Origin: a virus
Length of the DNA: 56,420 nucleotides
IMG/VR virus record: IMGVR_UViG_3300005548_000485
Location: 1 to 56,420 of that record
Strand: one strand, 5' to 3'
In this document: positions 11,592 to 21,407 of the stretch, piece by piece
Layout of the letters: each line of letters begins with the position of its first letter
How positions within the stretch are numbered: the stretch's first letter is position 1
Notes under the pieces: generated by a model
The model's database searches: none
The model's input: the letters and a program-made list of their open reading frames with translations, nothing else
Told to the model about the DNA's origin: nothing
Translations under genes and position numbers: made by a program

Positions 11592-12059
11592 TCAGGGGGT
11601 CTTCGCGAGGAAGTCCGGGAAGTCTGATACCTGAATCTGCACGCTCGATTGCACCGTCTGGTCAACCTGAAAGTTGAACGGGCAGTTTTGGATGAAGCCA
11701 TCGAACGACAGCCACGAGCGCGTCGCTGGGAAGACGAAATCGCCCGCAGAGTTCACGGTCGGGCTTGCCGTACCATCCGACCAGCCCACCGCGAAATGCA
11801 GTGTTTCGCCAGTGAGGTAGAGATCGTGAAACAGAACGTGGCTAGGCTGGCGAGGATCGAAATCGATCGTCAGCGTTGCCTGCCCTGGAGTCGGAAGGCC
11901 CGGAAGATACGAACGCGACTAAGCGTTCAGACAGGTCGTTTCTATCTGGCCGCGCTGCGCGCCACCCGGATCAAGCGTTTTCACGCAATAGAGTTCGACG
12001 ACCGCATTGGTCGCGGGATTTATCAGGTAGAACTACGTCCCTTTTGTGAGCAGTGCCAT
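11592..12059 (-). CDS. Major tail (tube) protein, two amber codons
   Basis: ATG 12059 opens a 155-codon frame ending at TGA 11592. TAGs lie at 12033-12035 (codon 9) and 11919-11921. The size, the C-terminal pattern ending SVQIQVSDFPDFL, and the position just before the gp10-like and chaperone genes fit a siphophage tail tube subunit. This most abundant tail protein could not be made past codon 8 without amber decoding. Confidence 0.72.
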
Positions 12060-12119
12060 GCAAAATACCTCTCAACTAGTTGATTTATAAACATTTTGTG
12101 GCGAGCGCTCGCCACCTTC

Positions 12120-13019
12120 TCAAATGAGGAATATGCGTGATGCATGCTTCCTCAAGTTTTCCTCAGCCCATAAGGGCCGAAGATTCGTTAGCGCCCATGC
12201 GCGCTTTACATCTGGATCATGGACACTTGAAGCGATGAACGATGATAATGGGCGAATATGATCGATATGCCAATCGCCATAGTTCTCCCACGACATCCCT
12301 GTCGAAAATTGCTTTTCCAAATGTTCGCGCAATTCTTGACCCGTATATCCGACGATTTGCGCAGTGCTCTTGCCTGCCTTGTCAGAAATCAACATCCGGA
12401 TTCTTGTACTGATGGTGCGCATTATCCGAACTGATGGATTGCTTGATCTGTATTGATTTTCTTTCTGTCGCGCCGCCTCCGGATTTCCTGCGCGCCTAAG
12501 CTTTGCGCGCCGAGAGGCTATTCCTGGATTCTTTGCGTTCCATCTATTGGTCTTATCTCTATTTTGTTGCCGAACCCTTGCCGGGTTCTCCATCAGTCTG
12601 CGCGCCCGGTATTCTCTCTGGTATTCCCTACTTGGCCTGTTTTCTTTTTTGCAACACGCCTTGCAATACACCTTCATGCCATCGGTATGTTTTCTGCTCT
12701 TATAAAAATCCGATCGCAATTTCACCGCGCCACATTTTGAGCATCGCTTCTCGATTCGATTAATTAATGCTTTGATCTGAGCGGCTCGTTTTTTCGCGTT
12801 AGCCTCTTTGATCGGCGCATATTTCTTTATCGTGACTGCCGAATTCTTCGCGATAATCTCCGAACGATGCGCGAGATAATATTGATGCGTGCATGCCTTG
12901 CATCGAGGAACGACACCAAGGCGGCAGTTTTTCGATTTGCTAAACTGACCTAGCGGCTTCTCTTCGCCGCATTTCGTGCAAGTCCTGGAATGGACTGCTG
13001 TAGAATGGCCGTCAGCCAT
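12120..13019 (-). CDS. Free-standing HNH homing endonuclease with zinc-ribbon domains, no amber codons
   Basis: A 299-residue protein. Two CxxC/CxxC zinc ribbons occupy the N-terminal 120 residues (CTKCGEEKPLGQF, CSKCGAVKLRSDFYKS). A long basic linker follows, then an HNH module with GDWHIDHIRPLSSF and LTNLRPLWAEENLRK. It interrupts the tail operon between the tube gene and the DUF3168-type gene. It carries no in-frame TAG although its neighbours do, which fits recent arrival from a standard-code source. A hairpin like that of the other large HNH gene precedes it. Confidence 0.85.
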   Translation of the reverse strand: MADGHSTAVHSRTCTKCGEEKPLGQFSKSKNCRLGVVPRCKACTHQYYLAHRSEIIAKNSAVTIKKYAPIKEANAKKRAAQIKALINRIEKRCSKCGAVKLRSDFYKSRKHTDGMKVYCKACCKKENRPSREYQREYRARRLMENPARVRQQNRDKTNRWNAKNPGIASRRAKLRRAGNPEAARQKENQYRSSNPSVRIMRTISTRIRMLISDKAGKSTAQIVGYTGQELREHLEKQFSTGMSWENYGDWHIDHIRPLSSFIASSVHDPDVKRAWALTNLRPLWAEENLRKHASRIFLI

Positions 13020-13040
13020 TGCGACTCCTTTTAGTCGTCT

Positions 13041-13080
13041 TTGGTTAGGGCCGGGATAGCGTTGGCGCGCTACCCGGTCC
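13041..13080 (-). promoter_or_regulatory. Hairpin upstream of HNH gene (copy 1 of a shared element)
   Basis: On the minus strand, GGACCGGGTAGCG is followed by CGCTATCCCGGCCC and then CCTAACCAA, forming a strong hairpin with a short loop 22 bp before the ATG at 13019. A similar element lies before the second large HNH gene. It lacks a T-run, so it is probably not a simple terminator. It may hold back translation, or it may mark the edge of the mobile unit. Confidence 0.55.
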
Positions 13081-13098
13081 GTCTAATCATACTACTTT

Positions 13099-13464
13099 TC
13101 AGCGCGGCTTCCACCATGACAGCATGAAACCGTACCGATAATTCAGTGTGTCCGTGCTGCGCGATTCTCCGAGCCAGTCCGTCACGTATGCTTTGCTCTC
13201 AAATGCGTCACGCAATGCCTAGGCAACCGCGCGAGCGCTTGATGCGGTGTCTGCGTATACATCGACCTATACAACCCAATGATCGATATCTGGTAGCGTA
13301 CCGATATAATTTTCGGGTGAGCCGGCGACGGTTTGCCAGACGGCATAGGGTTTTGCTACGCCCTGCGGAGCCTCGCCGAAAAGATATAGGCGTGTCGGAT
13401 TAGTGCCGAGTAATGCGGTGACGGCGGACGCGGCGACGGCGGTACTGAAAACTGGCGGAAACAT
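13099..13464 (-). CDS. DUF3168-type tail completion protein, two amber codons
   Basis: ATG 13464 lies 8 bp after GGAGG and overlaps the TGA of the upstream gene. The 121-codon frame ends at TGA 13099. TAGs at 13267-13269 and 13219-13221 fall inside an otherwise continuous DUF3168 pattern (PYAVWQTVAGSPENY, then DVYADTASSARAVA). Family members act at the head-tail interface. Confidence 0.75.
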
Positions 13465-14159
13465 CAGCGCGCCGCCTCCAGCCAAATTTCATCGTGCTAT
13501 GCGCCTTTCCAGTTCGGCAATGCGGGACTGCCTAGAGTGAAATGCGCGATCTTCGGGAAGAATGGTTTTTCTTGCACTCCAACAAGCCAGTTCCAATCCG
13601 GCGTAAGCATTCCGATTTCCGAATCATGCAGCCAGTAGAATCGGTGCAGATCGCGGCCGGGACGCTCGTTCACGTCCTGCAAGCTTAGGCGCTGATTCGC
13701 GGGATGACTTGCGTTTATTAGCATCACACTCGACCAGTTCTTCCTATCGTAGTGCAGCTACGATTGACCATCCATTTTCATACCGCCGGTTTCCGGCTAC
13801 GAATGCTTCACAACCATGACAGCCTTACTGTCGTCGGCTTGGGCGAATAACTCTGCCACGTCATCAAGGAATACAACGTCTGAATCCACGAACAACGCCC
13901 AGCCAGTTTGCGCAAGGTGCGAAACGAGGAAGCGCGAGATGGCGAAGTCTGTGGAGCATGGGGCATTGCTCGGCAGATCGTAGATTGTCCCGCGACGATC
14001 CTACGGGCGCCGCAGCAGTCCAAATGAGGCAAGCCTGTCTGCCTTCAATGGAGTGACGCATACCGGAACAGATGCGTGCTTGCGCAGCGACGATTCCGCA
14101 ACGCGGTACGCTTCCTGCTCACGGGCGTCAAAACCGATGTAGACGCGCAACGGATTCAT
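13464..14159 (-). CDS. Glycosyltransferase with DxD motif (GT-A fold), amber-recoded
   Basis: Starts at ATG 14159 (ATGA overlap with the methyltransferase) and ends at TGA 13464, 231 codons. TAGs at 14001, 13797, 13758 and 13497. The N-terminus RVYIGFDAREQEAYRVAESS is typical of GT-A nucleotide-sugar transferases. The metal-binding DxD is visible as FVDSDVVFLDD near residue 90. It likely adds a sugar to a virion protein or a cell-surface glycan; the acceptor cannot be read from sequence. Confidence 0.78.
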
Positions 14160-14671
14160 GCCTTGATGGCCTCGATTCGCATATCCCGGCAATCCCTGCC
14201 GGCAGGATGGTATTGGGTTGGCATCTCCCTGCCATCCTTGAATCCGTTCAAATGCAAAATTTCTATTAATTCCTACGGTGAATACCCCCACCTATGATTC
14301 ATATATGGGTTCCCCGTTCTGGGGTCACCGAAAAGGCCCCACCGAGCGAGCTGGTCGGGGTCTTTGCCGCCACGCTTGCGTCCACTCAGATAGTTTTCGC
14401 AGCACTTCACCAGATTGGGCAGTTCGAGGATCAATTGGCCGCCAGGTTTCAGCAGCCGGCACCATTCGCGCAACACGACTTCTGCATCCCAGCGGTAAAA
14501 ATGCTCGAACAGGTGGATTGCTTGCACCATATCTGCGCATCCATCCTTAAGCGGAACCTACTTAGCATCGCACAGCATTTCAGGATCACGTGGCGCGTTC
14601 GGATCGCGCGCAATATCGCAGTTGAACCAGCCGTCCATGACTCGCGAACCGCAGCCGATGTTGATTTTCAT
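14156..14671 (-). CDS. SAM-dependent methyltransferase, two amber codons
   Basis: 171 codons from ATG 14671 to TGA 14156. SAM-binding motif I appears as INIGCGSRVMDGW at residues 3-15. Later motifs are HLFEHFYRWDAEVVLREWCRLLKPGGQLILELPN. TAGs at 14558 and 14273. It resembles class I methyltransferases found among glycan-synthesis genes (methyltransf_11 type) and lies inside the glycosyltransferase cluster, so a sugar or small-molecule acceptor is more likely than DNA. Confidence 0.75.
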
Positions 14672-15423
14672 GCCGTTACCTTCAAAATGAATTTCCACGC
14701 CTGCGCCGCTTCGCTCGTCTTCCACTGCCACCACGCTAGCCTATGCAGAAAATCCGCCCTGCTCTCTGGCGTGAATTCTTTTCCCGCCAACCATTGCGCC
14801 GCGCCGTCTTCGCATTCAAATGGAACGCCGGCAACGATTGCGTCTACCGCACAATTACTGTGTTTGCAAACCAACAGGGAGGCTCCGCACAGCGCTTGAT
14901 CAATCGGAACCTGATCGCCTTTCTCTCGGATGACGATTTCTCGAATCGGGAAACGTGAACGCAACTCCTATGCCTTGCGTAATTCCCAATCATGAAGCCC
15001 TAGATACGCTTTCGATTTCCTGCCAAGCGCCGCGATGATAATATGGCCTTCCGGCGAGTAGTCATCTCGTAGCGCTATGTTGTGCGCTCGGAATCTTGAT
15101 TCATCTTGCGGCGTCCGATCCATCAAACGTTGTGGGTGCCATTCATCGACGCTGAGGCGAAAGTATCCGATCGCCTTTGCGCGACCGAAATAGCCCAAGT
15201 CCCACAAAATCGCACGTCCGCCACGTTTGACGTGATGCCGCACAATCTCCTCATTCCCCGGCCTTCCGTACCCCCATAGCATGAGAAAGTGACGCTTCCC
15301 GATATAACCCGCCGAGTTTAGGCATCGCAATGGGCTCGCCTGCCGCATCGCATCCAGCATCGTGCGTGCGCTCACCGAATCTGCGGGATGCGTCAGGATT
15401 TCAACGCCAGCCGCAAGAGCCAT
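14668..15423 (-). CDS. Putative glycosyltransferase-like protein, one amber codon
   Basis: 251 codons from ATG 15423, which has GAGG about 8 bp upstream, to TGA 14668. TAG at 14968. The C-terminal part (SLLVCKHSNCAVDAIVAGVP, then RLAWWQWKTSEAAQAW) resembles the end of the 16220-16930 gene, so the two are probably paralogues. The pattern suits a GT-B-like or polysaccharide-processing protein, but I see no catalytic motif I can name. Confidence 0.6.
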
Positions 15424-16238
15424 TCCTTATACCTCGCCGCTATGGATTTCAACGTCAGAACGCTACGATCTTGAAATCTCTAAATGACTTCCCGCGAGCA
15501 GGATGATTCGAGCGCGGAGAATGCAATCGCCACATCCTCATCCGCTTTGATCCAGTGCTCGGAACCGTTCGCGATTTCTCGATATCCCGCTTCTGGACTA
15601 CACAACGCCGGGATGCCCAAAGCCTGAAGGTTCGCTAGTTTCGTTCCGGGCTTCCAATTCTTTTGCGCATAGCCTTCGCCATCCCTCAGGGCAATTCCAA
15701 TATCGGCGTTTTGCATATCGCCGTTGATCTGAAACGTCCACCCGCGTTTGTCGCATTCTCGCTGCACAATCGCTCGCCAGCGTCCAAGGTAGTTTTCAGC
15801 GCCCTCGTAGCCGACGATGCGAATCTTATCGCGCACCGGCTATGCCTGATATTTTGCCCACGCATGATGCGGAAGAACAATCTGCGGGCCGGAGAATCCT
15901 GCATCGATCATCATCCGCTAGGTCGGCCAGACAACGGCGTCAGGCTGAATTCTGCGAAGTTCCCCGTGGAGCCATGACATGCACTGATCGCGATTCCACG
16001 AATTCGGCTGCGGATAGGCGTCTACCACATCCCACACTAGCGGCCTATTGCTGGCCTTGACCGTGTTGACTAGCCTATCCGGTACCCGCTTGATGCAGAT
16101 TACAACCTGCGCAGCGCGGCAATCGTAGGTTTCAGCCTCGGGCAATACTTCTGCCCCGATTGCCTCACCAAGCTATTCCGCCCTGATCTACCAGCTACCT
16201 GATTTTCCACCCTTGCCAGTTATGAGGACAACAGCCAT
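15393..16238 (-). CDS. GT-B type glycosyltransferase, five amber codons
   Basis: 281 codons from ATG 16238 to TGA 15393, overlapping both neighbours. TAGs at 16188, 16173, 15918, 15840 and 15480. The N-terminus MAVVLITGKGGKSGSW begins a Rossmann-like domain. The C-terminal half has the GT-B donor-domain pattern (KNWKPGTKLANLQALGIPAL, then SPEAGYREI). Five amber codons in 281 make it one of the most densely recoded genes here. Confidence 0.72.
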
Positions 16239-16930
16239 GTAAATGCCTCTCCATTTTCAATCTCGCTCAGCCGCCACTAGGCCCAAGCAAGCCGCCGCAG
16301 CATTGCCAATCTCCCGGCATCCGTATTGTCCTGTTCGCCTGCCCACCCCGGCATGTATGATTCGACCTTGATACCCATCATCAGCGCCTTGACCGCTGCG
16401 CCACTTCCCCAGGTCACAACCTTGGATGCGTGCGCAAGATCAGTTTCCAGCGGTACGCAATCCTTCGTTCCCGGATGTGCCCTAATTCGATCACAGCCAG
16501 GAGGAATCCATCCTCGCGGCATCGCAACACCTTCCGGACCTATTCCACGCTGCGGAAGGCCGACTATTTCGCCCCCGTCAGGCCGCCATGCCGCCAAGGG
16601 CATCGTCAGCGCATCCCAACGCTCTCTGCCGCCGTCGCGAATTGAATCAACGCGGTTGTGCAGCCCTCGCCACAACGACAACCACGGGCCTCCCTGCGCA
16701 TCGTTGCCCCATGTTGCATTCTCAGCGACCAGGACGGTCAAGCCCTTCCGTTCAAATGCCTTCGCGCATTCGTGCGCCTAGCCGTATCGATTCCAGATAA
16801 TCAGGACATCGCCAGCATCTGGCGTGAACGTCATTTCCTGACTTACCGCGAACCCGCATTGCTTCAGCCCAGCCGTGAATGCGGCAATCCGAGATTCAAG
16901 CGGCCTGATTGCAAGCCATGCCGTAGGCAT
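16220..16930 (-). CDS. Glycan-related protein, paralogue of the 14668 gene, two amber codons
   Basis: 236 codons from ATG 16930 (MPTAWLAIRPLES) to TAA 16220. It overlaps the end of the upstream gene by 35 bp. TAGs at 16778 and 16277. The segment DAGDVLIIWNRYG and the C-terminal region (GSGAAVKALMMGIKVESYMP, RLAWA) match the pattern of the 14668 protein. Probably a glycosyltransferase-like enzyme; the activity is not readable. Confidence 0.6.
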
Positions 16931-17429
16931 TCAGTTCATCCAACAAATTTCCGCGTGGAAAACATTCAAGCGCCGAATCAGGAGAACAGTTCACGACCGG
17001 AAGGTATGATCGGAGCGCAAACTGCCGTTGAAATACTTGGAACCTCTCCGGCGTCGTATTCTTTAGTCCGGGAAGCGTATGTGGCCCAAAATAATGCGAT
17101 CCCTTCAAATCGCAACCGAGTAGCAAGATTCGCGTTGCGCCAAGATACTTCGCGACCTCGATTCCTAGCGTTCCACTATTCCCTTCCGCGTGCTTGAATT
17201 CCTTGATGCCGAGTTCATGCAATCCCTATGGGTGCGCCGTGAACTTAGGCCCTCGAAAAGTTACCTCGGGATGCGCACGCCACCATTGAGCATCGTGCGA
17301 AACCATCGCGTCAGCCCATGGCGCAAGCTCCCATGCGTCCGATACCGCGACAACCTTGCATCTTCCGCGACATGCATCGACCTATTCACGCGTCAAACTC
17401 TACCCGGTACACAAAACAGCGAACAGCAT
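16896..17429 (-). CDS. DUF115-like glycan-cluster protein, three amber codons
   Basis: 177 codons from ATG 17429 to TGA 16896. TAGs at 17400, 17382 and 17226, all in the N-terminal half. The motifs VVAVSDAWELAPWADAMVSHD and ATRILLLGCDLKGSHYFGPH match small phage proteins related to the DUF115/MAF family, which are sialyltransferase-like enzymes. In the standard code only the downstream half would be called. Confidence 0.6.
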
Positions 17430-17789
17430 TTAGGAGCCGCCCTGATTCACGCCCTCCGCACAGGGGAGCGTTTGATATTCCAAGCCGCTGATCGGATCGG
17501 ACAGAATGCCCTTTATGTTGTAAATCTTTCCCTCAATGCCATTGACCATATGGACCGCGCGCCATGCGGCCGTTACGTCATTCCTGCGGCGGATCGTGAT
17601 GCGAGTTGTTACCTCTGACTGCACGGACTGAGATTGCAAAAACTCGCGCACGGATAGCGGTTCGATTGCCGCCCAAACGGTCGCCTGCGTCTACCACGCA
17701 ACCGTGATTTCTCCCGTGTCTGGGTCTTGCGTCTGTACTTGAGATTGCAGCGCGACGCGATGACGAAGTTTTCCGGCGTCAATTGTCAT
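17430..17789 (-). CDS. Head-tail adaptor (head closure) protein, one amber codon
   Basis: 119 codons from ATG 17789 to TAA 17430. TAG at 17691 follows GEITVAW. The N-terminus MTIDAGKLRHRVALQSQ and C-terminal YNIKGILSDPISG are characteristic of the SPP1 gp16/HK97 head-tail adaptor family. These stopper proteins close the packaged head before tail joining. Confidence 0.85.
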
Positions 17790-17988
17790 TGGATAGAACA
17801 TTCAGTGCGGCGCACATAATTGAGGCTTCCGCGATTGAAGCATCATCGTTCGGGCCAATCAAAATCCATCGATCGGTTTTTTCATCGACCAGTATTGTGA
17901 ATTGTTCGGTATCACGAATTTTTGAAAGAAGACGCTCCTTCAGTTCTGGTTGGCCGGAATAATCCCATTGCTTGACTTCAAATGACAT
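17779..17988 (-). CDS. Small protein between connector genes
   Basis: 69 residues, no TAG, ending in a TGA that overlaps the start of the head-closure gene. Acidic and mixed alpha/beta. Small open frames of unknown role often sit between connector and stopper genes. I do not recognise this one. Confidence 0.6.
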   Translation of the reverse strand: MSFEVKQWDYSGQPELKERLLSKIRDTEQFTILVDEKTDRWILIGPNDDASIAEASIMCAALNVLSNDN

Positions 17989-17999
17989 GCGATTTCCAG

Positions 18000-18356
18000 T
18001 TAAGAAAGACTTGGCGTGCGGTAGCGATATAGCAACGATACGACAGCGCGATTCAGGTAGGCGTAACCATGTTGCTGGTCAACCGGATTTTCGGATTGCC
18101 CTTCGCGATTCTTGTAGAACTCGCCGATAAGCAAGAGTGTTGCAAATTTCATATCGTCCGGGATGCCGAGCGGATCGCCATTGCTATCTAGGATCGGATC
18201 ACCGGCAGAATCCAGAAAGATGTCCGGGCCATTCTTGACGTAGCCGAGCACGGCCGCACTCGCCGCAGAAACAATCAACGCGATGAATGTATCTTCGTCA
18301 GTTGTATCCAACCGAAGATGCGCCCGTGCCTATGAGAGCGAGACAAGGTTTGTCAT
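18000..18356 (-). CDS. Head-tail connector (gp6-like), one amber codon
   Basis: 118 codons from ATG 18356 to TAA 18000. TAG at 18330 is codon 9, inside the conserved opening MTNLVSLS-x-ARAHLRLDTTDEDTF of gp6-type connectors, where glutamine would fit naturally. The helical body (AASAAVLGYVKNG, then LLIGEFYKNRE) matches the DNA packaging/connector family that sits below the portal. Confidence 0.85.
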
Positions 18357-19429
18357 TTGGCAGCGTCCAGTTTTACCGGTGTGGACGGAACATACGCCGT
18401 ACCGGCAGGACCGCGCTCGCCGTCACGCCCCTTGCGAACGCACAAATACCAATCGTCGGCATTCTCCGGGCATGGCTTGCTCGCATTGTCGCGTTTGGCG
18501 ATCCAGAATGAGCCGCCATGCGTCATGCCATCACCAGCCTTGCATGCCGTACCTTCACGCCAGTAACCGCGCTGGCGAATGCCAACGGCGGGATAGCGGA
18601 ATTCCTTCATCTCACCAGCAGCGCTCCACCGTTCGATGATTTCGCCAGTCTCACCATCATAGGCAAGTTCGCGGCCCTCGACACTTAGACCGTCTTTTCC
18701 ATTCGCGCCATCTCGACCAGCCTCGCCATCCTTGCCGACGACAGGGCCGAGCGTCTTGACCGTGCCATTGGTGAGTGTGACGACAAGCTGGCCATCGCGA
18801 TCGATGATTGCGCCGCCAAGACCAACGCCATCGGCGCCGGTCTCGCCCCTTTCTCCCTTGGCACCCTGCGGACCCGGAACGCCGTCTGCACCATCCTTGC
18901 CATCCCTGATCGGATGCTCTTTGAAATATTCGGCAACTCCTGAAGCGACAATCAAATCGATAACAACTCGTATCTCGGGAGACTTTGAAAGCTCAATGGC
19001 AAGGGCGCGCATATCGACTGGAGGTGCGTCCTTCCCCGGCTCGCCTTTTTCGCCCTATGCTCCGATAGCGCCATCTGCTCCGCGCTCACCCTGCGGCCCC
19101 TATGGACCGATTTGGCCGTGTTCGCCAGCAACCCCAGGATCGCCCTTTTCTCCCTTGAGAGAATCGGCAGATTTTTCGAAACAATCCTTGACCGTCGCCA
19201 AAACCGCTAGATCGATATGCGATTTGATCTCGCCCATGTCCGCGTCGCGTCCGCGATCACCTTGCGGACCAGTTTGGCCGGTTTCGCCTTTCTCGCCCTA
19301 TGGACCGGGAAGCAATGCGCGGGATTCCACAGCGATAAGCCGTGCTTCCATTGGCGCCAAGCGTTCCTAAATCAGCGCCTTGACTGACCGCGCCAGTCCC
19401 TTGCCAAATTCAACGGGATCGAAATTCAC
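18353..19429 (-). CDS. Collagen-like Gly-X-Y structural protein, four amber codons
   Basis: 358 codons from GTG 19429 (AGGAG 8 bp upstream, GTGA overlap with the portal stop) to TGA 18353. TAGs at 19367, 19298, 19100 and 19055. Three of the four fall at the Y position of Gly-X-Y triplets (GP-x-GEKG, GP-x-GPQG, GA-x-GEKG), where Gln, Lys or Arg are usual. Collagen blocks trimerise, so this is likely a head fibre or a surface spike near the neck. The C-terminus contains a Cys/Trp-rich domain. Confidence 0.78.
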
Positions 19430-20835
19430 GCGGCTAACTCCTATTCAAATGCTTTTTGCACGTCATAGGCGAAAGCCTTACCGGTCGCCTGGTCTTGGTT
19501 CGGATCGGCATTCGCCGGAGGTCCGCTAACAGATGGGTCGGGATTGGCGGTCGGGCGATCAATGACAAACGGATTGGGCAGAGAATCGCGTTTGGCGAGC
19601 GCTTCGAGGCTAAAGTTCTGCTGCTGCATATATACCGTATCGCCGCCGGCAATCTTGTCGCGATCCATTTCCTCGCGCGCTTCGTTGACGGTCAGGATGG
19701 AACCTTTCACCCCCTCGCCAAGCGTGCGCATCTATGTTGCCGTATCCATGCGGAATAGACCGCGCAAGTCGAGGTCAACGCCTAGTTGTGTGCTGCGCCC
19801 GTTGATAGTGACCGCCTCGCCGATGCCGAGCCCTTCATCCTGACAAAGCTCGTATTCTTCGATCAAAGATTGCAGGCAATCCGAATAATAAATTTGGTTC
19901 AATACTTCGCCGTTTTGGTAGGTCGGCATCTGGCCGATACCCACCTTGAACGCTGGAACATGGAAGGCGGCGCAGACCATTTCCGCGGTCATTTTCAACT
20001 ATTCGATGAGTTGCGCATCGGCGCTCGTCATGACCATCGGTTCATACTTCAAGCCATCGCCGAGTACGGCGATCTTGCCGGAATTCACACCGGTAAATTT
20101 TTCTTCCCATGCCAGCTTCAGGCGGTCAGCGGTTTCCTGGCCGATTTGACCGGGCGCAGTCAGCACGCCAGATGGACGCGCACCATTCGCAAAAAAACTA
20201 CGGCTGGAATTCTGGATCGCGATACCCTGCGCCGAAGGTACGCCGGCAGCGTATAGCGGCGAGATGCCGACCAGCGGATGAAACAGACAGTTCATCCGGT
20301 CATGGATGATCTCTGATGCCGGAACTAGGATTTCTTCCGTAACACCGGAAAGGTTATCCGTGTGAAGCTGATAGTAGACCTGGCCATCTGGCGCAACGAG
20401 TGGCAAAACGCGGCGAGCATCGAGAATGTATTGCTGAACCACGATGCCGCGAGCATCGCGCTCAAGCAGGGCATACGTATTTCCGAAAACCAACTTGCTC
20501 ATCGCCCACCATTCCTTAAACTGGATATGGTTCTGATAGCGATTCGGTTTGCGAATGACTGGCGAAAATGCCGAACTCGTCGTTTCCTTCCAGATGTTCC
20601 CGCGTTTTTCGACAAGGCGAGGACGCAATTTACCGAAGTCATTTGAAATCAATGTGACGCATGCATATGCCGCGTAGTAGGACAATTGTCCATCTACCGT
20701 CTGCGATGCGTTTTGTTGCCATGCGCCGGGAAATGGTTCGCGCACAAGCGGGAGCCAGCCGCGACTATCGACCGACTATAGGCTACCCGGTACGGACTTC
20801 ACCAGCCCGCCAAGCGCTTGAAAAATGTCAGGCAT
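19426..20835 (-). CDS. HK97-type portal protein, four amber codons
   Basis: 469 codons from ATG 20835 (MPDIFQALGGLVKSVPGS) to TGA 19426. TAGs at 20776, 19999, 19732 and 19441. The HK97 portal pattern is clear: YAAYACVTLISNDFGKL, RYQNHIQFKEWWAMSKLVFG, VGISPLYAAG and FFANGARPSGVL. Read in full it has the normal length of the family. The portal is the dodecameric DNA gate of the capsid. Confidence 0.92.
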
Positions 20836-21052
20836 TCCGCACGCCTCTTACGATCAAATACGCCATGGCGAGGCAAAATAGGCCAGCACAAATCCAGCCA
20901 TAAGGAACTCCGGCAGCGAGTGCGATGCCGTGCGTGATTTGTGCGCCGCCAGCCACGAAAAGGGCGAGCACCCAAGTAATCGGCGATAGGGCAATGCGGC
21001 GCACTTGCGCAGCAAACGCCAAAGCATAGCCGCAGATCACCTTCATCTTCAC
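20828..21052 (-). CDS. Small membrane protein with two transmembrane segments
   Basis: 74 residues from GTG 21052 (GTGA overlap), no TAG. Two hydrophobic stretches, about residues 24-44 and 50-68, leave a short loop between them. It sits between the portal gene and the next small gene. Function unknown; its position in the head operon is unusual for a membrane protein. Confidence 0.6.
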   Translation of the reverse strand: MKMKVICGYALAFAAQVRRIALSPITWVLALFVAGGAQITHGIALAAGVPYGWICAGLFCLAMAYLIVRGVRNA

Positions 21053-21354
21053 TCCGCAGTCAAATCGCGACGGCGATATTGCCGCTTAGGAAGGCCGGTG
21101 CGCGGCGAGATTTCGACGCCATCGGATTCTTCTTCGCTGCCGGCATTAGTCTCTTCGGCAACTTCCGCCGATTCGGCGACCGTATCGACTACCGCAACAG
21201 CAACTGGCGGCTTCTCCGGCGTCAATGCCGTGGTGATGTATTGCGCGTGATTGGATAGCACAAGAAACCGCGCCTCGTGCGCCGAAACCCGCATTTCGCT
21301 GCCAACCGCATTACCGCGAAACGCACGAGTAATTTTTATTGGAACTCTGCTCAT
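21049..21354 (-). CDS. Small head-operon protein, unknown
   Basis: 101 residues from ATG 21354, preceded by GGAGGG, ending in TGA 21049. No TAG. The N-terminal half is mixed alpha/beta and basic. The C-terminus is acidic and Ala/Val-rich, then basic (TGLPKRQYRRR). It lies directly after the major capsid gene. It could be a head accessory protein, but I recognise no family. Confidence 0.6.
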   Translation of the reverse strand: MSRVPIKITRAFRGNAVGSEMRVSAHEARFLVLSNHAQYITTALTPEKPPVAVAVVDTVAESAEVAEETNAGSEEESDGVEISPRTGLPKRQYRRRDLTAE

Positions 21355-21407
21355 CATCCCTCCAAAATGGTGCGGCCCCGTTAGGAGCCGCACCCAATTC
21401 AACTTAC

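Noticed and set aside
18732-19370. 212-codon plus-strand frame rich in Pro and Ser
   Set aside because: It is the shadow of the collagen-like Gly-X-Y gene on the other strand.
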